A stretch of 64,000 bases of DNA from Subtercola boreus (lineage in GTDB: Bacteria > Actinomycetota > Actinomycetes > Actinomycetales > Microbacteriaceae), in NCBI RefSeq assembly GCF_006716115.1, contig NZ_VFOO01000001.1, forward strand, positions 2,170,001 to 2,234,000, in the 5' to 3' direction. Shown here in pieces: positions 34,036-42,799 of the stretch. The notes beneath the pieces are model-generated. The model saw only the letters and a list, made by a program, of their open reading frames with translations. It was not told where the DNA came from and did not search any database. Position 1 is the stretch's first letter. Each line of letters starts with the position of its first letter. Both the position numbers and the translations under genes were made by a program.

Positions 34036-34431
34036 TCATCGCAGCGAGATACCGAGGCCCGCTTCGAGGAATCCCACATCGAAGTAGTCCCGCCAGACGG
34101 CGATTCTGCCGCCCTGCATCTCCATCACTCCCATGACGGGCAGTGCGACATCCGGAGCATCTGATCCTTTCACCCCGATGTAGTCGATCCGCTCGGTGAG
34201 AATGACCCCGTCGGCCGTGGAGCCGATATGGAGTGTCTCGATCTTCAGGGTCAGACCGTCGAGAGTGCCCGCGATGTGTGCCCGGATCGCCTCGGTTCCC
34301 GGCTCGCGATGCGGCAGGGGCACGTCGATGTACTCGGCGTCAGGAGTGAAGAAGGTCATCATCCGGTCGACCTCGTTCGTCTCCCAGCACGAGAAGAAGT
34401 CGAGCACCGACGCTTCGTCCGCCGCGCTCAC
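34036..34431 (-). CDS. Limonene-1,2-epoxide hydrolase family protein
   Basis: The 131-aa protein aligns with the short LEH family: YIDVPLP (residues 34-40), TERID (79-83) and WRDYFD (113-118). In the Rhodococcus enzyme the active site is Tyr53, Asn55, Arg99, Asp101 and Asp132. Here Tyr34, Arg81, Asp83 and Asp115 are kept, but the Asn is Asp36. These enzymes open an epoxide to a trans-diol by direct water attack. The GTG at 34431 overlaps the upstream stop as GTGA. A SnoaL-like non-hydrolase role is the alternative. Confidence 0.8.
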   Translation of the reverse strand: MSAADEASVLDFFSCWETNEVDRMMTFFTPDAEYIDVPLPHREPGTEAIRAHIAGTLDGLTLKIETLHIGSTADGVILTERIDYIGVKGSDAPDVALPVMGVMEMQGGRIAVWRDYFDVGFLEAGLGISLR

Positions 34432-35624
34432 AGCAGCGACGTCACTTGCTCGTCGAGGCCGAGGAGCGCCTTGCTGTAGATCTCACGGCCGATGTCGTAG
34501 TTCGTCGCACCATGACGCCCCGCGACCTCCAGGTCACGCCACTGGCGCTGGATCGGGTTGCTCGACGCGAACCCGCCGGCACCGCTGACGTTCAGCAGCA
34601 GTTCGGCCGCCTCACGGGTGCGGCGGGCCACGTAGCCGAGGTCCATCCGTGCCTTCGCCTTCTCGAGGTAGGTCAGCGCCCGCCCCTCGGCGGCAGCCTT
34701 GTCGACGACATCGGTCGCCTGGTAGAGGTGGAGGCTCGCGGTGTCGATGAGCTGGGCCGCATCGGCCATGTTGAGCTGCACCGAGGGAGAGTCGATGGCG
34801 TGGTCGTACCGCGTGTAGGCGATGGCCCTGTTGCGGTCGAGCCCTGCACGCACATAGTCGTAAAGCCCCTGGGCCATTCCGACGAGGGGAACGGCGACGT
34901 TGAAGGTCGACGTCACACCGAACGACGACCAGTAGAGCGTCTCGTCCGTGAACTCCGAGGCGATGTTCCCGGCGAGTCCCCCGCCCATCGAGACGACGAG
35001 GTCGTCGGCGACGAAGACCTTGTCTGCAACGACGGTGTTGCTGCCCGTGGCCAGCATGCCGGCGACATCCCAGGTGTACTCGTAGCCCAGTTCTGTCATC
35101 GGGATGAACGCCAGCCCGAGATCGAGCACCGTGCCTTCGTCGTCGACGACGTTGAAGGCGACGCCCGCCCACGCCGAGTTCAGGCTTCCCGACGCATACG
35201 GCCACTTGCCCGAGACGATGAAGCCCCCAGGGACCTTCTCTGAGGTGTAGGTTCCGCCGAAGACGACACAGGCGTAGCCCTCGCCGTAGGCGTTGATCTT
35301 GTCTTGCGCGGCGCCCGGGAACATGCCCGTGACCCAGTCTCCGCCGTTGAGCAGAGCCGTCACCCACGCCGTCGAGGGGCAGTAGCGTGCCATCTCGTTG
35401 ATGACCTGGGCGTACTGATGCAGGGGCAGCTCGTAGCCACCGGTGCGCCGCGGCCGCCACATCTTCCAGAACCCGGCGTCTTCGATGATGCGTACGACCT
35501 CATCGTCGAGCCGACGGGTCTTCTCGACGTCGGCGGCTCGCTCTCTCATCAGCGGGCCGAGTTCACGGACCTTCTCGAGAAGCATCTCGGTCGTCTCTGT
35601 TGGACTGGTAATGACATCACTCAC
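34428..35624 (-). CDS. Acyl-CoA-dehydrogenase-fold flavin-dependent monooxygenase
   Basis: The 398-aa protein has the ACAD fold with features of group D flavin monooxygenases (HsaA, DszC, indole or aromatic hydroxylases): FWKMWRPRRTGGYELPLHQ, MARYCPSTAWVTALLNGG and a C-terminal helix bundle. No acyl-CoA dehydrogenase catalytic Glu motif is apparent. A flavin reductase gene lies 56 nt upstream, as expected for a two-component system fed with reduced flavin. The GTG at 35624 has AAAGGAGA upstream. With the hydrolase downstream, ring or double-bond oxygenation is inferred. Confidence 0.82.
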   Translation of the reverse strand: MSDVITSPTETTEMLLEKVRELGPLMRERAADVEKTRRLDDEVVRIIEDAGFWKMWRPRRTGGYELPLHQYAQVINEMARYCPSTAWVTALLNGGDWVTGMFPGAAQDKINAYGEGYACVVFGGTYTSEKVPGGFIVSGKWPYASGSLNSAWAGVAFNVVDDEGTVLDLGLAFIPMTELGYEYTWDVAGMLATGSNTVVADKVFVADDLVVSMGGGLAGNIASEFTDETLYWSSFGVTSTFNVAVPLVGMAQGLYDYVRAGLDRNRAIAYTRYDHAIDSPSVQLNMADAAQLIDTASLHLYQATDVVDKAAAEGRALTYLEKAKARMDLGYVARRTREAAELLLNVSGAGGFASSNPIQRQWRDLEVAGRHGATNYDIGREIYSKALLGLDEQVTSLL

Positions 35625-35680
35625 CGTGTCTCCTTTGACTGGATCGGTTCTGTCTTGCGTTGGGGTAGAACGGAAAAAGA

Positions 35681-36229
35681 TCAGATGGCGCTGTGGTCTC
35701 CAAGAGCGTGCCACGTGCGGTTGTGATAGACGAGTGGAGCAAACGAACTCTCCGGGGCGAGGGTGTTGTTGACGACTTCGAGCGCCTCGACCACCATGAC
35801 CGTCGCGGTGCCGGCGTCGATGCGCTGCACGACCCGGGCACGGATCCAGCGGTCCACGCCACCGAACAGCGGCTCCCCCGTCTCCAACCGGCTCCACAGA
35901 GTCGTGTCAGCGAAGCGGTCGATGCCGCTCGTCGAGCAGAGCCGCGCGATGTCGAGATCGGCGACCCCCAGGAGGTGCACGACCACGGTGTCGGCCTTCA
36001 GCAGCGTGGGCGTGCTCGACGAGAGCTCGGACAGGGAGAAGACCAGGAGTGGCGGGTTGACGCTCACCGAGATGACGCTCGTCGCGGTCAGGCCGACAGG
36101 ACCGTCGCCGATGTCGGCTGTGACGACGGCAACGCCGGAGGGGTGGTCACGAAAGATCCCGGTGAAGTCCTTGATCTCGACCTGGCTCTGGTGTGCTGCT
36201 TCGGTCTCTGCTGCAGGTGTTGCCTTCAT
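35681..36229 (-). CDS. Flavin reductase (HpaC/HsaB type)
   Basis: The 182-aa protein has the flavin-reductase-like split-barrel fold: FRDHPSGVAVVTADIGDGPV, GLTATSVISVSVNPPLLVFS and the LSELSSSTPTLLKAD segment. These correspond to the FMN/FAD-binding motifs of HpaC and HsaB. It would reduce free flavin with NAD(P)H for the monooxygenase downstream. It is the first gene of a leftward operon. Its TTGACA promoter (36288-36293, with GACACT at 36265-36270) is overlapped by a regulon operator. Confidence 0.87.
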   Translation of the reverse strand: MKATPAAETEAAHQSQVEIKDFTGIFRDHPSGVAVVTADIGDGPVGLTATSVISVSVNPPLLVFSLSELSSSTPTLLKADTVVVHLLGVADLDIARLCSTSGIDRFADTTLWSRLETGEPLFGGVDRWIRARVVQRIDAGTATVMVVEALEVVNNTLAPESSFAPLVYHNRTWHALGDHSAI

Positions 36230-36264
36230 CGTGCATTCCCGTCCTCGCGACTCACGTTGGTCTC

Positions 36265-36293
36265 AGTGTCATCGAAACCCTGCATATTGTCAA
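36265..36293 (-). promoter_or_regulatory. Promoter TTGACA-17-GACACT of the flavin reductase operon
   Basis: On the minus strand the -35 TTGACA (36288-36293) and -10 GACACT (36265-36270) are separated by 17 nt. The operator at 36291-36308 covers the edge of the -35 box. Confidence 0.55.
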
Positions 36294-36308
36294 CCAATTG
36301 GTCGGTAG
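36291..36308. promoter_or_regulatory. Regulon operator copy 1
   Basis: CAACCAATTGGTCGGTAG matches the shared palindrome at about 12 of 15 positions when read on the minus strand. It shares the 13-mer CCAATTGGTTGAC with the copy at 63429-63448. It overlaps the -35 box of the leftward operon. Confidence 0.6.
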
Positions 36309-36324
36309 GTAAAAGAACGATTGT

Positions 36325-36353
36325 TTGACTTCCAACCAGACGCTTGGTAGAAA
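36325..36353 (+). promoter_or_regulatory. Promoter TTGACT-17-TAGAAA of the sugar-type ABC operon, with operator copy 2
   Basis: TTGACT (36325-36330) and TAGAAA (36348-36353) are 17 nt apart. The spacer holds CCAACCAGACGCTTGG (36332-36347), a copy of the shared palindrome, so a bound repressor would block RNA polymerase. Confidence 0.6.
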
Positions 36354-36415
36354 TACAGCAGTATTGCGCGCCCGGGTCCCCGGCACAGTGCAAACGAATT
36401 GACAAAGGAGTCATT

Positions 36416-37558
36416 TTGCGAAAACCAGCACTGGCGATCACGGGCGCTGCCCTCGTCGCTCTCGCCCTGACAGCCTGCTCGTCAGGCTCCGCTTCGACGG
36501 GCGCAGGCTCCTCTGTGTCTGCTGCCGACTGCCCGCAGTTCGACAGCTCGAAAGCCCACTACACAACACCTCCGACGACCCCCAATCCCGCAGCGAAGCA
36601 GAAGAACATCGCCATCGTCGCGGTGGGGATGTCGTCACCGACCGTCGCCGTCGGTGCGGCCGGCGTCGAGGCCGCCATCACCGACATCGGCTGGCAGTAC
36701 ACGCTCTACGACGCCAAACTCGATCCTTCCGCCTTCTCAACTCTCGTGCGCCAGGCCATCACGAACAAGGCGGATGGCATCATCGGCGTCGGCCTCGACG
36801 CTCCTCTCGTCAAAGCTGCCATCGAAGAAGCAACGGCTGCGGGCATCCCCTCCATCTCCGTGCAGGGTTGGGATCTCGACCAGGACCCGGACACCTCCAC
36901 CGAGACGCCTGTCTTCTCGACCCGCATCAGTTTCGGCGACCGCTTCCCCGACTTCGCCGACGTCGTTCGCGCCAGTGCGGCCGACGCGGCCGACTACCTG
37001 ACCTCGAAAGCAGGATGCTCGGGCACGATCCTGGACTTCTCCAACAACGAGTACACGACCCTCAAGCTGATCAATCAGGGTTTCACCGGCGAGATGAGCA
37101 CGAACTGCCCGAACTGCAAGGTCGTCGATGTGCCGTGGACGGCAAGCCAGTTCGGCCCGGAGCTGACCGGCATCGCCAAGGCCGCGATCCTGAAGAACCC
37201 GGATGTGAAGGCCATCCAGGCTGGCACCAACCCGCAGCTCGGAATCACCCAGGCGATCGTGCAGTCGGGATACCAGGACAAGGTGTCGACTCTCGGCGGC
37301 TTCGGGCTCGCTGCCGACTTCGCTGTCTCGACGCAGGATCAGGGCCTGAACGCCACGACATCGTGGCCCGTCGAATGGTGGTCGTACGCGGCAGTCGACA
37401 CGCTCAACAGCTACTTCAACAAGACGGAGCCCGTCGATGAAGGACTCGGCTGGAAGATCGTCGACAAGGCCAGCGGCTTCCCCGACGGAGACTCCGACTT
37501 CAAGCCGCCCTTCGACGTTCCCGCTGCCTACAAACTGAGCTGGGGAGTCTCCAACTGA
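36416..37558 (+). CDS. Sugar-type ABC transporter substrate-binding lipoprotein
   Basis: The 380-aa precursor starts at a TTG 5 nt after AAAGGAG and carries a lipobox (ALTACSSG, Cys near residue 21). The mature part is a RbsB/XylF-like periplasmic binding fold: NIAIVAVGMSSPTVAVGAAG, ADGIIGVGLDAPLVKAAIEEA, AGIPSISVQGWDLD. Family members bind pentoses and similar ligands, but several are used for cyclic alcohols and steroids. Here the divergent catabolic genes suggest a non-sugar ligand (inference). It is followed at once by its ATPase and permease. Confidence 0.85.
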   Translation: MRKPALAITGAALVALALTACSSGSASTGAGSSVSAADCPQFDSSKAHYTTPPTTPNPAAKQKNIAIVAVGMSSPTVAVGAAGVEAAITDIGWQYTLYDAKLDPSAFSTLVRQAITNKADGIIGVGLDAPLVKAAIEEATAAGIPSISVQGWDLDQDPDTSTETPVFSTRISFGDRFPDFADVVRASAADAADYLTSKAGCSGTILDFSNNEYTTLKLINQGFTGEMSTNCPNCKVVDVPWTASQFGPELTGIAKAAILKNPDVKAIQAGTNPQLGITQAIVQSGYQDKVSTLGGFGLAADFAVSTQDQGLNATTSWPVEWWSYAAVDTLNSYFNKTEPVDEGLGWKIVDKASGFPDGDSDFKPPFDVPAAYKLSWGVSN

Positions 37559-39105
37559 TGCCGGAGACTCCGGTTCTCGAGAGCCTCGGCACCGCGCTCA
37601 GCGTGCGGGGGCTCTCGAAGACCTACGGCAGCACGAAGGCTCTCGACGACGTGGCACTCGACCTGCGCTGGGGGGAAGTGCACGCGTTGGTCGGGGGCAA
37701 TGGATCGGGTAAATCGACCCTGATAAAGATCCTCGCCGGAGTTGTTGCGGCTGACGCCGGCGAACTCCGTGCCGACGGCGAGACGACAGAGCTCATCCAC
37801 CAGACCCCCGGCGATTCGGCGCGGGCAGGGCTCCGGTTCGTTCACCAGGACATGGCGATCATGCCCCTGCTGAGCGTCACCGAGAACCTGGGGCTCGGCG
37901 GGCGTTTCGTGACCGGCAGGTTCGGCCGCATCCAGGGCAGAAGCAACAGGGCGCACGTTCTGAAGACCCTGCAGCGCTTCAACCTGAGGGTCGAGCCGAG
38001 CGCGCGCGCCGCGACACTCTCGACCCCGCAGCGAGCTCTGCTCGCGATCTCGCGCGCCCTGCAGGACATCGACGAGACCAAACGGGCCATCCTGTTCCTC
38101 GACGAACCGACGGCGGCACTGCCGCCCGAGGAGGCCGACGAGCTGCTGAGGTCGCTGCGCGACCTGGCCGACGCCGGCCACTGCATCGTGCTGGTCAGCC
38201 ACCGGCTCGATGAGGTGCGCGCGGCCGCAGACCGTGTGACCGGCATCCGCGACGGCCGGAACGCCGGCACGATCGATGCGCACAACCTGACCGAGGCCAA
38301 CCTCGTCGAACTCATCCTCGGCGCCGAACTGCCTGAAATGAGCGAAATCGAGACCGTGCAGCTCGGCGACGACTTCGTCGTCGAGGTCGAGGGCGCGACG
38401 GGCGGGCCACTGAACGGTGCGACGGTGCAGGTGCGGCCAGGAGAGATCGTCGGGCTCGCAGGGCTCCTCGGCAGCGGCCGCACCGAACTCCTCGAGATGA
38501 TCTTCGGGGTTCGCCGGATGGAGGCCGGCGAACTGCGGTTCGCCGGCGATCGCGTGAAGTCACCGGGCGCGGCGACCATGACGGCCCTCGGGGTGTCGTT
38601 CCTCCCTGAGGACAGAGCCGGCGGCGGCGTCTTCCCCGGGCACAGTATCGCGATGAACATGACGGCCGGACAGAACCGCAGGTACTTCTCCGGCCTGTCG
38701 ATGCAGAGTTCCCGCCTGGCGAAAGATGTGAGAGACGACATCGTGCGGTACCGCGTGAAAGCGTCCAGCCCCTCCGCACCCATCGAATCACTGTCGGGCG
38801 GCAACCAGCAGAAGACGGCTCTCGGCCGCTGCCTCCGCACCTCCCCTCGGCTGCTCCTGCTCGACGAGCCCGCCCAGGGCATCGACGTCGGGGCCCGCGA
38901 GACCGTGATGACCCTCATCCTCGAGGCCTCGAAGAACGGCACCGCGGTCATCGTCGCAAGCTCGGAATTCGAGGAGCTCACCCGGCTGTGCCACCGGATC
39001 ATCGTTCTCGCCGACGGCCGGAACGTCGACGAACTGCCGCAGGGCACCGGCGGCCACCAGATCCTCGAGTCGGTGCTCTCCCACAACGCAAGGACAAAGC
39101 AATGA
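37558..39105 (+). CDS. Sugar-type ABC transporter ATPase (RbsA/MglA-like, duplicated)
   Basis: The 515-aa protein has two ABC domains. The first has Walker A GGNGSGKST (about 49-57) and Walker B AILFLDEPTAAL. The second has a degenerate P-loop, GLLGSGRTEL (about 302-311), a signature LSGGNQQKTALGR and Walker B LLLLDEPAQGID. This asymmetric duplication is the norm for the RbsA/XylG/MglA class. The ATG overlaps the preceding TGA by one base and the stop overlaps the permease ATG. Confidence 0.92.
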   Translation: MPETPVLESLGTALSVRGLSKTYGSTKALDDVALDLRWGEVHALVGGNGSGKSTLIKILAGVVAADAGELRADGETTELIHQTPGDSARAGLRFVHQDMAIMPLLSVTENLGLGGRFVTGRFGRIQGRSNRAHVLKTLQRFNLRVEPSARAATLSTPQRALLAISRALQDIDETKRAILFLDEPTAALPPEEADELLRSLRDLADAGHCIVLVSHRLDEVRAAADRVTGIRDGRNAGTIDAHNLTEANLVELILGAELPEMSEIETVQLGDDFVVEVEGATGGPLNGATVQVRPGEIVGLAGLLGSGRTELLEMIFGVRRMEAGELRFAGDRVKSPGAATMTALGVSFLPEDRAGGGVFPGHSIAMNMTAGQNRRYFSGLSMQSSRLAKDVRDDIVRYRVKASSPSAPIESLSGGNQQKTALGRCLRTSPRLLLLDEPAQGIDVGARETVMTLILEASKNGTAVIVASSEFEELTRLCHRIIVLADGRNVDELPQGTGGHQILESVLSHNARTKQ

Positions 39106-40148
39106 AACGATTCCCCCATCCTTCTGAACTCTTCGAGCGCTTCGGTCTCGTGGGCCTGCTCGTGGTTCTCATCGTCTTCTTCTCGCTGAATCCGGCGACC
39201 CCCCAGTTCGCCACCGTGCTGAACTTCACCAACATCCTCTCGAACGAGTCGGTTCTCGGTATCCTCGTGATCGCCACAGTCATACCGCTCGTGGCGAACG
39301 AGATCGATCTCTCCCTCGGCCCGGTCGCCGGCCTCGGTTCGATTCTCTGTTCCGGCCTGATGTCGAAAGCCGGCTGGCCGCTCTGGGCTGCCGTCGCCGC
39401 AGCGATCATCGCCGGTCTGCTGGTCGGATGCATCAACGGTCTGTTGGTCGCCCGGTTCAAGATCAACTCGATCATTGCGACGCTCGGCACGTCGAGCATC
39501 ATCGCCGCGGTCGTTCTCGCCTATTCGAACGGCCTGTCGATCGTGACGGGCATCAGCCCGGCCCTCATCGACCTCGGGTCAGGAAACTGGCTGGGACTGC
39601 CGAAGACCTTCTGGTTCTTCGCTGCGGCCGCGTTCATCGCCTACTACTTCCTCGAACAACTGCCGAGGGGGAAGGACCTCCGGGCAATCGGCGCAAGCCC
39701 GACCGCCGCCAAGCTGGTCGGCATCAATGTGTCCCGGCTGACCATCCAGAGCTTCATCGTCGCCGGAACGATTGCGGGCGGCGCAGGAGTTCTGCTGGTC
39801 GCGATCCAGGGTGCCGGAAATCCGCAGATCGGCGCGAACTACACCCTCCCCGCCATCGCAGCGGCCTTTCTCGGCGCCACGGCCATCCAACCCGGTCGTT
39901 ACAACGTCTGGGGTTCGATCACGGCGGTGTTCTTCCTCGCCGTGAGCATCAATGGGTTGACGCTCTGGGGCGCTCCGCCCTGGGTCAATGATGCGTTCAA
40001 CGGTGTCGCCCTGATCGTCGGCGTGGGGCTCGCGGTGTACGCCGGGAAGCTCCGGCTCACGAAGTCGGCACGCAGCGAGAAAGACGAGAGCAGTCCACCA
40101 CCAGTGGCCGAGCGCGAACCGACTCCGGAATCGGCATACCGGAGCTGA
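39102..40148 (+). CDS. Sugar-type ABC transporter permease (RbsC-like)
   Basis: The 348-aa protein has about eight to ten membrane segments and the RbsC/BPD_transp_2 motifs NEIDLSLGPVAGLGSILCSG and GKDLRAIGASPTAAKLVGIN, the latter being the ATPase-contact loop. It would form the channel for the ligand bound by the lipoprotein at 36416. The ATG at 39102 overlaps the ATPase stop (ATGA). It has a hydrophilic C-terminal tail of about 30 residues. A hairpin terminator follows. Confidence 0.9.
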   Translation: MKRFPHPSELFERFGLVGLLVVLIVFFSLNPATPQFATVLNFTNILSNESVLGILVIATVIPLVANEIDLSLGPVAGLGSILCSGLMSKAGWPLWAAVAAAIIAGLLVGCINGLLVARFKINSIIATLGTSSIIAAVVLAYSNGLSIVTGISPALIDLGSGNWLGLPKTFWFFAAAAFIAYYFLEQLPRGKDLRAIGASPTAAKLVGINVSRLTIQSFIVAGTIAGGAGVLLVAIQGAGNPQIGANYTLPAIAAAFLGATAIQPGRYNVWGSITAVFFLAVSINGLTLWGAPPWVNDAFNGVALIVGVGLAVYAGKLRLTKSARSEKDESSPPPVAEREPTPESAYRS

Positions 40149-40172
40149 CGCCAGAAGAATCCGGTACGACAA

Positions 40173-40206
40173 AAGCCGGTGCGACCCGAGAGGATCGCAC
40201 CGGCTT
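40173..40206. terminator. Strong bidirectional hairpin between convergent genes
   Basis: AAGCCGGTGCGA (40173-40184) pairs perfectly with TCGCACCGGCTT (40195-40206) around a CCCGAGAGGA loop. It separates the rightward ABC operon from the leftward gene ending at 40224. Confidence 0.75.
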
Positions 40207-40223
40207 CTGTCTGTCGTCAGAAC

Positions 40224-41444
40224 TCAGGAGGGAACGGGCCCGGCTCCGCGTTCAGCGCCGGCCTGCACGAGGTCGGCGATGACGGTGGGGCCGGCCTGCA
40301 GGATGGCATTCCGGTCCATCACCAGGTGCAGGTTCATGGCGTGCACGTTCAGGAACAGCTGTCCGATGATGTTGCCCCGTCGGAGTGCGCTCGTGCCCGC
40401 CCAGTAGTAGGCGAAGTCGACGCACTTGATGGCGACGTCGACCGCGTAACGGCTGACCTGCTTCGCGCGGTCGCCCCAGTAGGCCGTCATCGGGTTCGGG
40501 TCGTTCGTCGCGTAGTCGTCGACTCGTTCTACGAAGTCGTAGTAGGCGAGCCGGGCCGCGGTGAGCTCCGCATCCAGTACAGCGATGTCGTGCTGGAACA
40601 GCGGCTGGTCGGCCACGGTGGCGTACGGGCCGTCACGGCGCTTCCGTTGCTGTGCGAGAGTGGCGATCTCCTCGAGGGCCCGGCGCGCGGCTCCGAGAGA
40701 CACGGGAGGCTGGCCGGTGACGCCGTGCACGGCAAGGCCGACGCGGTGCCGGGGCGCTCCCCTCAGCACGTGCTCGGGCCAGGGGTTCATCGAGAAGGTG
40801 AACTTCTCCTCGACCACCATCGCGGGGATCTCGTAGTCGATGCTCGACGTGGCCGACAACCCGATGACATCCCAGTTGCCTTCGAGAACAACCTTCTCGC
40901 GCGGCACGACCACCGCGATGAAGTGCGGTGAACCGTCTTCCAGCATCACGGGCCTGCCGTTCTCGTACACTGCACACCCGCCGACGAAGTGCGTGGCGAC
41001 GTTGGCGCCCGACGCGAACTGGTACTTTCCCTCAACGAGGTACCCGTCGTCGGTCTTGACCGCCTTGCCGCGCGGAGCGGCCATGCCGGCGATCGTCGCC
41101 GTGCGGCCTTCACCCCAGAGCGCCTGCACACCCTCCTCGGGCAGCATCGCGGCGAAGAGACCGGTGAACCCGCCGACAGCGTGCAGCACCCAGCCGGAGC
41201 CATCGTCGTAGCGGGAGACCTCTTCGACCATCTTCTGGCAGGCCACATAGCTGTAGTCACCACGGCCGCCGAGGTATTCCGGCACATCGAACATGGCAAG
41301 CCCTGCGTCGAGGAACGCAGCGCAAGCCGTGGGTGTGAGTCCGTTGTTGCTCACAGAGGCTGCGGACTCCGACCGCAGGATCGGGCCGTACTCGCGGAGC
41401 GCCGCTTCGGCGGACTCCCGCACAGGAGGAGCAGTGATGGTCAT
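40224..41444 (-). CDS. Second ACAD-fold flavin-dependent hydroxylase-like protein
   Basis: The 406-aa protein has the ACAD fold: N-terminal helices, a beta domain (DDGYLVEGKYQFASGANVAT, VVLEGNWDVIGLSATSS) and a C-terminal bundle. Features are closer to HsaA/DszC-like monooxygenases than to acyl-CoA dehydrogenases; I see no EIQR-type catalytic region. A substrate and flavin supplier are not evident; the reductase at 35681 could serve both oxygenases. It is transcribed alone from its own operator-bearing promoter (41495-41524). Confidence 0.75.
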   Translation of the reverse strand: MTITAPPVRESAEAALREYGPILRSESAASVSNNGLTPTACAAFLDAGLAMFDVPEYLGGRGDYSYVACQKMVEEVSRYDDGSGWVLHAVGGFTGLFAAMLPEEGVQALWGEGRTATIAGMAAPRGKAVKTDDGYLVEGKYQFASGANVATHFVGGCAVYENGRPVMLEDGSPHFIAVVVPREKVVLEGNWDVIGLSATSSIDYEIPAMVVEEKFTFSMNPWPEHVLRGAPRHRVGLAVHGVTGQPPVSLGAARRALEEIATLAQQRKRRDGPYATVADQPLFQHDIAVLDAELTAARLAYYDFVERVDDYATNDPNPMTAYWGDRAKQVSRYAVDVAIKCVDFAYYWAGTSALRRGNIIGQLFLNVHAMNLHLVMDRNAILQAGPTVIADLVQAGAERGAGPVPS

Positions 41445-41494
41445 GTCGGTTCACCTATCTTGTTGACGTCTTCGTTGAGGTCGGGCTGGAAGCC

Positions 41495-41524
41495 AAAATA
41501 CACCAATCGATCGGTTGGTAGCAA
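41495..41524 (-). promoter_or_regulatory. Promoter TTGCTA-18-TATTTT with operator copy 3
   Basis: On the minus strand the -35 TTGCTA (41519-41524) and -10 TATTTT (41495-41500) flank an 18-nt spacer. The spacer holds the near-perfect palindrome CCAACCGATCGATTGG (41503-41518). This is the best copy of the regulon operator. Confidence 0.7.
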
Positions 41525-41538
41525 GGGCTGGAGGTGGC

Positions 41539-42375
41539 TCACAGCACAGCCGAAGCCAGTTCGTCGAGTGCGGCAATCGTCTCGTCCTGGGGCAGTGTCG
41601 GCAGCAGGAAGACGCTCTCGTCCACACCCCACTCACGATAGACGTCAGCCTGCTCTGCACCCCCGGTGACACCGAAGATGTAGACGGGAATGTGGCCCCG
41701 CCCCGAGGTTCGGGAGCGGTCCCGCAGTTCCTGGAGGCGATCGGGCAGATCGGGCATCGCCGGCCAGCCGGGGTTGGGACACCAGGCATCGGCATAGTCG
41801 AGCACCCGGTCGAGAACGGTCGGCCCCATCCCGCCGAGCAGAATGGGCGGATGCGGGCGCTGCAGCGGTGCCGGTCGGAGTGTCGTGGGGGCGATGTCGA
41901 CGAGCTGGCCGTGATATTCGGCGAGATCCTTCGCCCACAACTCCTTCATCGCGAGCACGCGCTCCCGCAGCAGCTTCGTGCGCGTTCCCGGGTTCGTTCC
42001 GTGCTGGCGCATCTCGTCGACGTTCCAGCCCGCGGCGATGCCGAAGTCGAACCGGCCGCGGCTCAGGTGATCCAGTGACACGACAGATTTGGCCGTGTGG
42101 ATCGGATCGCGCTGCACCAGCACGCACATCCCTGTTCCGATCCGGAGTTCCGTGGTCGCACTCGCCGCGAAACTCAGGGCGACGAACGGGTCGTAGGTGC
42201 GGTAGTACTCCGGCGGAAGTTCGTCACCGCCCGGATACGGCGTCTCCCGGCTGGCCGGGATGTTGGAGTGCTCCGTGAAGAAGAGGGAGCTGAACCCGCG
42301 TTTCTCGGCTTCGATGGCGAGCACGTCGGGGCGGATGCTCTCGTCGGTGGGAAAAGTGACAAGCCCGATCTTCAT
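41539..42375 (-). CDS. LLM-class F420/flavin-dependent oxidoreductase
   Basis: The 278-aa protein has the luciferase-like TIM-barrel: FSSLFFTEHSNIPASR, LRIGTGMCVLVQRDPIHTAK, LDHLSRGRFDFGIAAGW and RPHPPILLGGMG. The TIGR03619-type F420 enzymes look like this. It would oxidise or reduce a hydride-accepting substrate using F420 or FMN. It is the last gene of the leftward operon that begins at 49062, and its ATG overlaps the stop of the SRPBCC gene. Confidence 0.83.
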   Translation of the reverse strand: MKIGLVTFPTDESIRPDVLAIEAEKRGFSSLFFTEHSNIPASRETPYPGGDELPPEYYRTYDPFVALSFAASATTELRIGTGMCVLVQRDPIHTAKSVVSLDHLSRGRFDFGIAAGWNVDEMRQHGTNPGTRTKLLRERVLAMKELWAKDLAEYHGQLVDIAPTTLRPAPLQRPHPPILLGGMGPTVLDRVLDYADAWCPNPGWPAMPDLPDRLQELRDRSRTSGRGHIPVYIFGVTGGAEQADVYREWGVDESVFLLPTLPQDETIAALDELASAVL

Positions 42376-42794
42376 TTTTCAGACTCTCGATTCGAACTGT
42401 CGTCGTAGGCGCCGAATCGTTCGACGAGTGCACTGATCGAGTTCTGCATCGAGCGGGCGATCGGAGCCGCCAGGCCGTCAGGACTGAGGTCGGTGCTGTA
42501 CAGGACAAGACAGCTCGACTCTCCCGTGGGGATCACGTCGACCGTGGCCAGATGGGCGGTGACGGGCAGACCGCTCCGCACCGCGTACTGGATCCGCCGC
42601 AGTTCGTCGTCGAGCGTGACGATCTCCTCGACGATCTCTCCTCCTCGCTTCAGCGTGAGTGTGCGGAGCGATCCGTCCATCACCGCCGAAGCGATGCTCG
42701 GTGCCCATTCGGTGATCGCCGACGGCGATCCGACGACCTCCCATACCGTGGCGGCTGCGCTGGCAAGCCACCCGTGTTCCCTGATCGAGACCAT
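42372..42794 (-). CDS. SRPBCC (START-like) family protein
   Basis: The 140-aa protein has the helix-grip pattern of SRPBCC polyketide-cyclase-like proteins: VWEVVGSPSAITEWAPSIAS, a run of beta-strands and a long C-terminal helix (ARSMQNSISALVERFGAY). These bind hydrophobic ligands. In the operon it could carry or present a pathway intermediate (inference). The ATG at 42794 with GGAGG 10 nt upstream is preferred; a GTG at 42803 overlaps the upstream stop and is possible. Confidence 0.7.
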   Translation of the reverse strand: MVSIREHGWLASAAATVWEVVGSPSAITEWAPSIASAVMDGSLRTLTLKRGGEIVEEIVTLDDELRRIQYAVRSGLPVTAHLATVDVIPTGESSCLVLYSTDLSPDGLAAPIARSMQNSISALVERFGAYDDSSNRESEK

Positions 42795-42799
42795 CGTTC

